Source: Acidobacteriota bacterium
GTDB taxonomy: Bacteria; Acidobacteriota; Aminicenantia; Aminicenantales; Saccharicenantaceae
Assembly (NCBI GenBank): GCA_029553365.1
Contig: JAKPCG010000144.1
Span: 1-42,619 of the forward strand
DNA: 42,619 bases
Direction of reading: 5' to 3'
Shown here: positions 1-6,951 of the stretch, piece by piece
Layout: every line of letters starts with the position of its first letter
Numbering within the stretch: position 1 is the first letter of the stretch
Program-made: the position numbers and the translations under genes
The notes under the pieces: generated by a model
What the model was told of the DNA's origin: nothing
Database searches by the model: none
The model's input: only the letters and a program-made list of their open reading frames with translations

Positions 1-1167
1 GTTGGTTTTTTCAATATCCTTCTTCGGGGAAAAATCTTTCGACGGATATCAGATCTGCTGCGCTTTGGTCTCATCGTCGCTCATATTTTTGTTCTTTATT
101 TTTTCCTGATTGATACGCATTTTATTCAAAAGCAGTTTGAAAGCTTCAAAGCCCTCCAGGGGAGTCCAACTTCTTTTATGATGAATTTCCCCCCGCTCTG
201 GTTTACCGGACTCTATGAGGTTTTACAGGGAAACCGGCAGCCCTTTTTCCGGCAGCTGGCTTTTAGAGCAATTGTAGCCCTGGTCATAGCGGTGGCTGCT
301 TTCTTTCTGATTACTCTAATTTCATACAACCGGTATCTCAAAAAAATATCACCGGAAGGAGCCAAACATTACCGGCCGTCAATTTTACGGAGGCTGGCCG
401 AGCCAGTTTTGAACCTGACTATTTTAAGACAACCGGCAGAAAGGGCCGTTTTCTGGTTTTACGGCAGTGCCCTGAGCCGCAGCCGTCTTCACCGGACCAG
501 GATTCTGTCTTATTTAGGGATTGGTTTTGGGGTGAGCCTTATTATGTTTGTCTCGACTGGTAAATTTTTCTGGAAAGCTCAAGCTGGTAATATGCTTTCC
601 CTGCCGCTGGTTCTGAGCTTCTTCCTGGTTCTGGGAATAAGAGATGCCACTAACATCCCGCTCAACCTGGAAGCTAACTGGATTTTTGAAATAACAGAAA
701 CACCCCGGCGCTGGTCTTATTTTTCAGCTCTGCGGAAAAGCATTTTTATCTTTGCCCTTATTCCGCTCTACTTCCTGCTTTTTGTTTTTTATGGTTTTAT
801 CTGGAACTGGACCACTGCTGGTATTCATTGTCTTTATGACCTGGCTCTGGCTGTTTTGCTGGTGGAAGCCCTGTTTTTTCAGCACCGGAAATTTCCCTTT
901 GCCTGTTCTTATCTTCCCGGGAAAAGTAAGCTCTATATCTTCTGGCTGGTTTATGTCCTGTTATTTCTGGGTTATATCTTTATACCGCGCTGGATCGAAC
1001 CCTATTTTCTGGCCAGGCCCTCCCGATTAGTTGGCTTTTATGGGGTCATCATTTTGATCATAGCCGGGCTCTGGCTTTATCACCGCTACTTTTTCTATAA
1101 AAAGAACGAAATATTGTATGAGGACAACCCGGAGCCAGCTTTACTCGAACTCTTCCACGCTACCTGA
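1..1167 (+). CDS. Polytopic membrane protein of unknown function, 5' end outside window
   Basis: The reading frame is already open at base 1 and runs in phase into the listed ORF that begins at 178, so the gene probably starts before the window. The ATG pair at 178 has no clear ribosome site and lies inside hydrophobic coding sequence. The visible 388 residues are rich in Phe, Leu, Trp and Tyr and form roughly seven or eight hydrophobic segments separated by short basic loops. No catalytic motif or family signature was recognised. Its last 27 bases overlap the end of the convergent antiporter gene. It is probably an inner-membrane protein; a permease subunit of an export system is possible but not supported by any motif. 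Confidence 0.7.
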   Translation, partial: VGFFNILLRGKIFRRISDLLRFGLIVAHIFVLYFFLIDTHFIQKQFESFKALQGSPTSFMMNFPPLWFTGLYEVLQGNRQPFFRQLAFRAIVALVIAVAAFFLITLISYNRYLKKISPEGAKHYRPSILRRLAEPVLNLTILRQPAERAVFWFYGSALSRSRLHRTRILSYLGIGFGVSLIMFVSTGKFFWKAQAGNMLSLPLVLSFFLVLGIRDATNIPLNLEANWIFEITETPRRWSYFSALRKSIFIFALIPLYFLLFVFYGFIWNWTTAGIHCLYDLALAVLLVEALFFQHRKFPFACSYLPGKSKLYIFWLVYVLLFLGYIFIPRWIEPYFLARPSRLVGFYGVIILIIAGLWLYHRYFFYKKNEILYEDNPEPALLELFHAT

Positions 1168-2361
1168 TGGGTTTTCGGCCGCCCGGGTTTCGATTTTTTC
1201 TTCCTGCTTTTTCCCTGCCAGGTTTCCTATGACCATCACCAGACACGACAGAAAAACTACCTGGAAGACCATTCCCCTGGAGAGAAAAGGAGCAAGGCCC
1301 TTTTCTTGAAGGGTGACAAATAAAAGAATGGTAATCAGGCCACGCGGTGCAAAGTATAAGACCCGGTCCAGCTCGATTCTCATCAACTTCAATAATAGCC
1401 ATCTAAGTCCAAAAATAACGGCCACTATAACCAGAGCTTTAAAAAGATCGGGGAGATTCAGCACTTCGCGCCTACTGACAGCAAAACCAAAAACAAGGAA
1501 AAAGATCGATTTGATAAGGAAAGTAAACTCAACTACCAGATCCTTAAATCTGGTTACTTCCCCAGGATTTTCCTTGATAAACATTTTTTTCAGCCAGGGA
1601 AGTGACTGTACCCTGTCATAATTATTTAAAAACAAACCAAAAAATAAGATAAAAATAAGGCCCGGCAGATGCATAATTTCTGAAACTGAATAGATCAAAA
1701 TTACCAGGAGGATAATTGGAATAAATTTAATCTCATGTTCAATTCTTTGTATGAGAAAAAACAAAAAATAGATGGAGACAGCAGAAATGATAACCGTTAT
1801 AATTAATTGAGACAGAGCGATAAAAAATATATTTCCACTAAGAGTTTGATTCCATAAAAGAAAATTAAAAAACATGATGCTGAGGATATCAGAAAAGCTG
1901 CTTTCATAAACAACGAAATTCCTGCTGGTGGTGGGCAAATGTTTTGAACTGGAGATAGCCACAGCACTGCTACTGCCAGCAAAGACTGCGGCCATCAGAA
2001 GAAGTTCTCTGAAGCTGACTTCAGGATGGGTTGACCTGAGAGCCAGAGCCAGCAGAAATGACAGGATAATAATACTGGCCAGGGCCAGGCCCAGAGTCTG
2101 GAAAAGCAGTTTCCCATGCTCTCTGTTTAATTTAATGCTCAGGGTAGCTTCCAGAACAATCAACAGCAAGCCAAGATTGCCAAGGGCTGGCAATAAGAAA
2201 AATATATCCGGGAAGGGGATTTTGAAATAAGTAATTATTTCTCTCAGAAGAAAACCGACCAGAAGTAAGATCATAACTGTCGGTACATTTATCTTTTCTG
2301 AGTAAAACTCAAAAAGATAAGCAATAAGCAGTAGAAGGCATATAGCAATTACAACTGTCAT
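1141..2361 (-). CDS. Cation/proton antiporter, CPA family
   Basis: This 406-residue protein is almost entirely membrane-embedded, with about eleven or twelve hydrophobic helices. The order of segments matches the Na+/H+ exchanger fold: a first helix followed by a VPTVMILLLVGF stretch, a GNLGLLLIVLEATL segment where the family usually has its GL/LE motif, and a Ser-rich GSSSAVAIS stretch near residue 130. Such proteins exchange Na+ or K+ for protons across the inner membrane. No cytoplasmic TrkA-N or USP domain follows; the C-terminus is a short acidic tail. An AAGGG ribosome site precedes the ATG. It lies 59 bases downstream of the aldolase gene on the same strand and may belong to that transcript. 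Ion preference cannot be read from the sequence. Confidence 0.8.
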   Translation of the reverse strand: MTVVIAICLLLLIAYLFEFYSEKINVPTVMILLLVGFLLREIITYFKIPFPDIFFLLPALGNLGLLLIVLEATLSIKLNREHGKLLFQTLGLALASIIILSFLLALALRSTHPEVSFRELLLMAAVFAGSSSAVAISSSKHLPTTSRNFVVYESSFSDILSIMFFNFLLWNQTLSGNIFFIALSQLIITVIISAVSIYFLFFLIQRIEHEIKFIPIILLVILIYSVSEIMHLPGLIFILFFGLFLNNYDRVQSLPWLKKMFIKENPGEVTRFKDLVVEFTFLIKSIFFLVFGFAVSRREVLNLPDLFKALVIVAVIFGLRWLLLKLMRIELDRVLYFAPRGLITILLFVTLQEKGLAPFLSRGMVFQVVFLSCLVMVIGNLAGKKQEEKIETRAAENPSGSVEEFE

Positions 2362-2420
2362 CGGCCCTTAACTTGCAGGCCGTATTTTATATCAGGCCTG
2401 TCTGCTCATCTAAAATAAAT

Positions 2421-3311
2421 TCAGCTGATTAATCCCAGTTCCTGCAGAAGAGAGTCGATTATTTTTTTAGCTTTCTCTTCCAGTGGCAGCAGGGGAGAAC
2501 GGCAGGGGCCGCCAAAAAAGCCACGCCGGTCTAATGCGTATTTAACAGACGGTATACCATAGGTTTCAGTCACCGCCCGGTTAAGCGGAATAAGCCGGTA
2601 TTGAAGCTCACGCGCTTCATCTTTCCGACCAGCTCGAAACAGCTCGTAGAGTTTGACACATAATTCCGGTGCAACGTTGGCTAAAGCCAGAATAGCACCC
2701 GAAGCGCCCAGCTCCAGAGCTGAATAAAAAACACTGCCTGAGCCCGTAAAATAAAAGAACTCAGCCGGGACTTTCTTGATGACCTCCCCCAGAAAAGCAA
2801 TGTTGCCCCCGCTTTCTTTAAGGCCAATGATATTTTGATGGCTGGAAAGCTCCACCACCAGTTCGAGCGGCAGGGAAATCTGTGTGTTCTGGGGAATATT
2901 ATAGAGAATGACCGGAATCTTAACACCGTCAGCTACCCTGAGATAAAAATCCCGGAGGGCTTCATAATTCATTTTTGCCTTGTAATAAGAAGGCGGCCTG
3001 ACCAGAGCGGCCTCCGCCCCGACTTCCGCCAGGCGATTGGTGAATTTTATCGTCCACTCAGCCGATTCCCTGGCTGTCCCGGCAATAATAACTTTCCCGC
3101 TAGCTGCAGATTTTTTTGCTTCGCTTACCAGTGCTTCCGATTCTTCATCATCAAGAAAAGCTGCTTCGCCGGTTGAGCCGAGGATAACATAGCCCGTCAG
3201 ACCAGTTTTATTAAACTTTTCAATATTTTCCCTGAATATTTCCGTCGAAACCTTGCCATTAACATAAGGCGTGGTGAGTGCAGCGTAAACACCTTTTGAA
3301 ATATTACCCAT
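2421..3311 (-). CDS. DapA-superfamily class I aldolase, HOGA-like
   Basis: The 296-residue protein is a Schiff-base TIM-barrel aldolase. GSTGE (residues 45-49), the catalytic Tyr in LYNIP (Tyr137) and the Schiff-base Lys in GLKESGG (Lys165) are all in the expected places. In true dihydrodipicolinate synthase the motif after the tyrosine contains an Arg (E. coli Arg138) that binds the aspartate-semialdehyde carboxylate. Here the position is Asn142 (YNIPQNT), as in the human 4-hydroxy-2-oxoglutarate aldolase group. The substrate is therefore more likely a hydroxy-oxo acid or sugar acid than the lysine precursor. The start is fixed by AAGGAG eight bases upstream, inside the end of the metallopeptidase gene, so the two are translationally close. 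Confidence 0.85.
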   Translation of the reverse strand: MGNISKGVYAALTTPYVNGKVSTEIFRENIEKFNKTGLTGYVILGSTGEAAFLDDEESEALVSEAKKSAASGKVIIAGTARESAEWTIKFTNRLAEVGAEAALVRPPSYYKAKMNYEALRDFYLRVADGVKIPVILYNIPQNTQISLPLELVVELSSHQNIIGLKESGGNIAFLGEVIKKVPAEFFYFTGSGSVFYSALELGASGAILALANVAPELCVKLYELFRAGRKDEARELQYRLIPLNRAVTETYGIPSVKYALDRRGFFGGPCRSPLLPLEEKAKKIIDSLLQELGLIS

Positions 3312-3313
3312 GG

Positions 3314-3700
3314 TTAATTCTCCTTTTCAGACTTTTTAGCGATCATTTTCAATCTTCTCGCTTCAATTTCTCTTAATGTTTCTTCTCCCAGGCCAAAGTA
3401 ATGCCCGATTTCATGCAGGAGCACTTCTTCGATCTTTTCTCTGACTGCGTCTTCACTGGCACCGAGACTTTCAATAGGAACCTTATACAATACTATAACA
3501 TCGGGCGGTACATTGCCATAATAAGAACCGCGGTGATTCAGCGGAACACCGTGGTAGAGCCCCAGCAGATTCTGCCCCGGTGGGGGATAATCCTCAACCA
3601 GAATGGCCACATTTTTTATCTGCTTAAGATACTTTCTGGGTATAGCTTTCATCGCTTCCTGGACAAGTTGCTGAAATCTATCTCTGGTGAGCTTCATCAC
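3314..3700 (-). CDS. Small zincin-like metallopeptidase (PF06262 type)
   Basis: This 128-residue soluble protein carries the zinc motif HEIGHYFGLGEE near residue 95-106, giving the HExxH core plus a downstream acidic ligand region. That, the length, and the segment VLYKVPIE match the short conserved metallopeptidases annotated as PF06262 (formerly DUF1025). No signal peptide is seen, so it is cytoplasmic. The natural substrate of this family is not known. The gene is first in a unit with the aldolase, separated by two bases. A good promoter (TTGCCA-16-TATAAT) lies 38-65 bases upstream. The MM start is followed by Lys/Leu; either ATG could be used. Confidence 0.85.
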   Translation of the reverse strand: MMKLTRDRFQQLVQEAMKAIPRKYLKQIKNVAILVEDYPPPGQNLLGLYHGVPLNHRGSYYGNVPPDVIVLYKVPIESLGASEDAVREKIEEVLLHEIGHYFGLGEETLREIEARRLKMIAKKSEKEN

Positions 3701-3719
3701 GTCACTTTCTTTTGACCAC

Positions 3720-3741
3720 TAAACTATTAACTAAACTATTA
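3720..3741. repeat. Direct repeat TAAACTATTA x2 overlapping a -10 box
   Basis: TAAACTATTA occurs at 3720-3729 and again at 3732-3741, separated by two bases, so the period is 12. The second copy overlaps the TATAAT box of the promoter reading leftwards. The position at the transcription start suggests a possible protein-binding site, but the tract is AT-rich and chance is possible. Confidence 0.4.
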
Positions 3742-3765
3742 TAAATGCAAAAAATTAAATGGCAA
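3738..3765 (-). promoter_or_regulatory. Sigma70-type promoter for the metallopeptidase-aldolase unit
   Basis: Read on the minus strand, TTGCCA (3760-3765) is followed after 16 bases by a perfect TATAAT (3738-3743), 38 bases before the metallopeptidase start codon. The assignment rests on consensus similarity and position only. Confidence 0.6.
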
Positions 3766-4066
3766 TTACCAGCCGCCGCAAAAATTTTGATTGAACGCAG
3801 GTTGAAAAGTCGCACTCCCTTCCCAAGCACTCGTTTCCATCAGGCATAAAACAATGGAACTCCATCACCTGATCAGTGATAAGGGAGACTTCCCTGGCTG
3901 GATACTCCTTATTGCCATGTCAATTAAAGGGCTACCTGGCCGAATAGCCAAGGCGAAGGTTGAAAACACCGGATACTGATTCCATCTGGTTGAAAAGGTA
4001 GTGGTGAGCTTATGGCTAGCAGGCCTTTGCACCATCTCATTAACTATCTGGTTAAGAAGAAGGCCG
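3766..4066. other. Unexplained intergenic stretch between cobO and the metallopeptidase promoter
   Basis: About 300 bases have no convincing gene. A minus-strand ORF (3865-4107, 80 codons) overlaps the 3' end of cobO and has no recognisable domain. A plus-strand ORF from the ATG at 3853 encodes 41 residues (starting MELHHLISDKGDF) and stops at 3976-3978. Neither has a clear ribosome site. There is a small inverted repeat, GGGAGACTTCCC, near 3883. The stretch could be a decayed gene or a repeated element, but nothing in it identifies which. Confidence 0.3.
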
Positions 4067-4633
4067 TTATTTCTCAATACCCTTCCTGGCTCTAACTCCC
4101 TTATCATAATAGTGCTTCCGGCAAACCATTTCTGTCACCAGATCAGCCCGGTCTATAACTGACTGAGGAGCATATCTTCCGGTCAGAACGATTTCGACAC
4201 CTTCCGGTTTCCGGTCAAGAAACTTCTGTATTTCTTCTTCTTTGATTAACCCCAGATTCAGGGCCACGTTTATTTCGTCGAGGATGACAATTTGATACTC
4301 CCCGCCGAGCATTGCTTTCAGGCATTTTTTGAGGCCCTCTGCTGCCAGCCGATAATCTTCTTCCTCAAAATTCTCAGTCACCTTGATAAATTTCTTTCGG
4401 CCGAATTGTTCAATGGTGACCAGTGGCTGAAGTTTTCTGGCTGCCTGCAGTTCCCCGCTCGGCTGCCCCTTCAAAAATTGACCGATATAACTCCTGAAGC
4501 CATGGCCAGCTGCCCTGAAAGCCAGACCCAGGGCAGCCGTTGTCTTGCCCTTACCATCTCCCGTATAAACTTCAACCAGGCCTTTAAACTCGTCTGGCTT
4601 TTCTTTTGAGCTGTTTTGCTTTTGGTTAGTCAT
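4067..4633 (-). CDS. cobO: Cob(I)yrinic acid a,c-diamide adenosyltransferase (BtuR/CobO)
   Basis: The enzyme transfers the 5'-deoxyadenosyl group of ATP to reduced corrinoids, making adenosylcobalamin. This 188-residue protein has the usual size for the CobA/CobO/BtuR family. The P-loop TGDGKGKTTAALG (about residues 25-37) is the family signature. QFLKG follows near residue 53-57, the Walker-B-like IVILDEIN near 115-122, and ELVLTGR-like EIVLTGR near 148-154. A strong promoter lies just upstream. No other corrinoid genes are in the window, so it may serve a salvage pathway feeding a B12-dependent enzyme encoded elsewhere. No cobalamin riboswitch box was found in its leader. Confidence 0.92.
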   Translation of the reverse strand: MTNQKQNSSKEKPDEFKGLVEVYTGDGKGKTTAALGLAFRAAGHGFRSYIGQFLKGQPSGELQAARKLQPLVTIEQFGRKKFIKVTENFEEEDYRLAAEGLKKCLKAMLGGEYQIVILDEINVALNLGLIKEEEIQKFLDRKPEGVEIVLTGRYAPQSVIDRADLVTEMVCRKHYYDKGVRARKGIEK

Positions 4634-4677
4634 GGCTTTTTATCCTTATCTGGCAGATAGGCGTGGTATAGAGTTAA

Positions 4678-4706
4678 ACTATAGGCAAAGATTAGGCTTG
4701 AGTCAA
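4678..4706 (-). promoter_or_regulatory. Sigma70-type promoter for cobO
   Basis: On the minus strand, TTGACT (4701-4706) and TATAGT (4678-4683) are separated by exactly 17 bases, about 45 bases before the cobO start codon. This is one of the best consensus matches in the window. Confidence 0.65.
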
Positions 4707-4864
4707 ATTTTAATCGTATGTTATAAGTAAAAGATAAGCGTCGAGAGCAGCGTTCAAGAAGCTGGCTGGAAATTTTTGCCAGGCCTGAGAATCCGGTCTG
4801 AATAAAATGGCTAAAGTGAGGAAAGCCAAAACTGGATCTGATCAAAAAAATAAGTGGAGAATAG

Positions 4865-5851
4865 ATGAAAAAAATAGATAAATCCTTGATTGAAGAAGCC
4901 AGCCAGCGCCTCAGACCTTACGTGGTCCATACAGATCTGACTTTTTCTCCCCGTCTCTGGTCTGAACTGGGCTGCCAGCTTTATTTTAAGTGGGAAAACC
5001 ATCAGCCAACTGGTTCTTTTAAAATCAGGGGTGCGGCTTCTAAGATTCTGGCTAACCTTGAAGACTGCCGCCGGTGGGGTGTGGTAGCCGCCTCGACCGG
5101 CAATCATGGGGCGGCCACTGCCTATATTTGCCAGGAGGAAGGGCTGGAACTGACTCTTTTTGTCCCGGCCACTATTGCTCCCTTTAAGCGCCAGAAACTC
5201 GAGAGAACTGGAGCGAAGCTAATTTTAGTTGATGGTCCCTGTGAGCAGGCCGAGTTGGAAGCCCGTCAGACAGCAGAAGTTAATCATCAGGTCTTTGTTT
5301 CTCCTTACAATGACGAACTGGTCATTGCCGGACAGGGCACCTGTGGCCTGGAAATATTTGAGGACTGGCCAGAGGTGGAAGAGGTAGTTGTGCCCGTGGG
5401 GGGAGGCGGCCTTATTGCGGGCCTGGCCGTTTATTTAAAAGAGAGTAAACCCGCTATAAAGATAACTGGCGTTGAGCCTGAAAACTCAGCCTTTATAAAG
5501 CACTCCTTGAGCCTGGGTTACCTGAGTAATGATTTTCCGGAAAAACCGACTATCGCCGAGGCTGTGGCCGGCGGTCTGGAGCCAGGTTCTATGACCTTCG
5601 ATCTCGTCAGGCATTATGTTGATGGCTGGCTGACAGTTTTAGAAGAACATATTGTGCAGGCAATGAAAATTCTTTATGAGCATCATCAAGAAGTAGTGGA
5701 AGGAGCCGGAGCTTTGTCTCTGGCTGCCCTGCTGGCCTATCCTGAACTCTTTACCGGTAAAAGGGTTGTTGGCCTGGTATCGGGTGGAAATATCCAGCTT
5801 TCTCGCTGGCAGGAGTTGGTCGGTGCGAATAAGCCCTTATCTGAAAAATAA
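4865..5851 (+). CDS. PLP-dependent threonine/serine dehydratase family enzyme
   Basis: This 328-residue protein is a fold-type II PLP enzyme of the catabolic threonine dehydratase/serine racemase group. PTGSFKIRGA near residues 46-55 contains the PLP lysine. STGNHGAA (about 78-85) binds the substrate carboxylate, and VGGGGLIAG (about 177-185) is the glycine loop that holds the cofactor phosphate. It lacks the ACT regulatory domain of biosynthetic IlvA. The likely reaction is deamination of L-threonine or L-serine to a 2-oxo acid; ectoine-type or 3-hydroxyaspartate dehydratases are alternatives. GGAG lies seven bases before the ATG. The gene begins a three-gene cluster, 35 bases ahead of the binding lipoprotein. 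Confidence 0.85.
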   Translation: MKKIDKSLIEEASQRLRPYVVHTDLTFSPRLWSELGCQLYFKWENHQPTGSFKIRGAASKILANLEDCRRWGVVAASTGNHGAATAYICQEEGLELTLFVPATIAPFKRQKLERTGAKLILVDGPCEQAELEARQTAEVNHQVFVSPYNDELVIAGQGTCGLEIFEDWPEVEEVVVPVGGGGLIAGLAVYLKESKPAIKITGVEPENSAFIKHSLSLGYLSNDFPEKPTIAEAVAGGLEPGSMTFDLVRHYVDGWLTVLEEHIVQAMKILYEHHQEVVEGAGALSLAALLAYPELFTGKRVVGLVSGGNIQLSRWQELVGANKPLSEK

Positions 5852-5886
5852 CTGAATAAAAAATGTTTCAGATAAATAGGTATCTG

Positions 5887-6951
5887 ATGAGAAAAAATCT
5901 TAATCCTGAGCGTCATTCTTCTATGAAAATTATCCTGGTGCTGATCTGCTTGTTTCTGACTATGACCGGTTGTCAGAAAGAACAGTTAAAAGAAGGACAA
6001 TCCCTGGTCAGCTACCGCCTGGGTGTTCTTCTCGCCTATGATTCACCGTCAGCCAGGGAAGTCTTTCAGTCAATGAACAGAAAGCTTCTTGAATATCAGC
6101 AAGGAAGACAGGAAATAATCAGTATGGAATTGAAAGAGGCTCATGGCGATGTCTCCATTTTACCTGATCAAGCCAGAAAGCTGGCCCCGCAGGTTGATTT
6201 AATTGTGGCTATCTCCACTCCAGCTCTGCAAGCAGCGATGATTGAAACCAGGAATATACCAATTGTTTTTTCCTCGGTAGCTAATCCTTATATTATCAAG
6301 GCAGGAAGAACAGCTGTTGACCATGACCCACGGATTACCGGGGTTTGTTCCACCGCTCCTATCAAGCAGGTCATCGAACTTATCCACCAGGTAAAGCCGG
6401 AGGTCAGAAAGATTGGCACCATCTGGACACCTTCTGAGATAAACTCTGAATATTATCTGGAATTAATGGAAGAAGCCGCGGCCGAATATGGTCTGGAAGT
6501 GATGGTTCAACCAATTTCTGCTGCCCAGGACCTGGTTCAGGCTGTCCAGACCCTGGTCAGACAGCGGGTGGAAGTTTTATTTCCTGTTTCGGATAATACG
6601 ATTAATGCTAATTTTGATTTAATAGGTGAACTGGCTGAGGCCAATAGAATTCCGCTTTTTGCTGCCTTTTCGACTGGAGCTGAATTCGGGGCCTGCGCCT
6701 CCATGGGTTTTGATTTCAGCGATATCGGGATAAAGACAGCCGAACTGGTTATCAGGATTAAGGAAGGTGAAAGTCCGGCCCGCATTCCATTCCAGTATAT
6801 TGATCGGGTGAGATTCTTTATCAATGAAGAGGCTGCTCAAAAACAGGGGATAAAATTTCCCGAAAAAATTATTAAAAGAGCCGATCGTCTCGTATTAACC
6901 CAGCCCAGGCGAGAGATTCCATCCCTGGCGGGAATAGGAAGTGCAGAATGA
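5887..6951 (+). CDS. ABC-type substrate-binding lipoprotein (PF04392/TrpX type), orphan
   Basis: The mature part (LGVLLAYDSPSAREVFQSM onwards) matches periplasmic binding proteins of the ABC_sub_bind family, in which two alpha/beta lobes carry motifs such as DLIVAISTPALQAA, IPIVFSSVANP and GTIWTPSEINS. A signal peptide ends in LTMTGCQ, a fair lipobox, so it is probably lipid-anchored. The ORF track starts at 5863, but AGG six bases before the ATG at 5887 makes that start better; the ATG at 5923 gives a more typical signal peptide. No permease or ATPase gene follows, whereas relatives usually sit with both. Its last four bases overlap the acylase start (ATGA). Confidence 0.8.
   Translation: MRKNLNPERHSSMKIILVLICLFLTMTGCQKEQLKEGQSLVSYRLGVLLAYDSPSAREVFQSMNRKLLEYQQGRQEIISMELKEAHGDVSILPDQARKLAPQVDLIVAISTPALQAAMIETRNIPIVFSSVANPYIIKAGRTAVDHDPRITGVCSTAPIKQVIELIHQVKPEVRKIGTIWTPSEINSEYYLELMEEAAAEYGLEVMVQPISAAQDLVQAVQTLVRQRVEVLFPVSDNTINANFDLIGELAEANRIPLFAAFSTGAEFGACASMGFDFSDIGIKTAELVIRIKEGESPARIPFQYIDRVRFFINEEAAQKQGIKFPEKIIKRADRLVLTQPRREIPSLAGIGSAE

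Noticed and set aside
3865-4107. 80-codon minus-strand ORF after cobO
   Set aside because: It overlaps the cobO 3' end, has no ribosome site and no recognisable domain; kept only as part of the unexplained stretch.
4634-4864. Cobalamin riboswitch upstream of cobO
   Set aside because: The leader is too short from the predicted start and no B12-box-like sequence was found.
4630-5107. Minus-strand ORFs of 71 and 98 codons between cobO and the dehydratase
   Set aside because: They overlap the cobO promoter and the dehydratase coding region and show no protein-like features.
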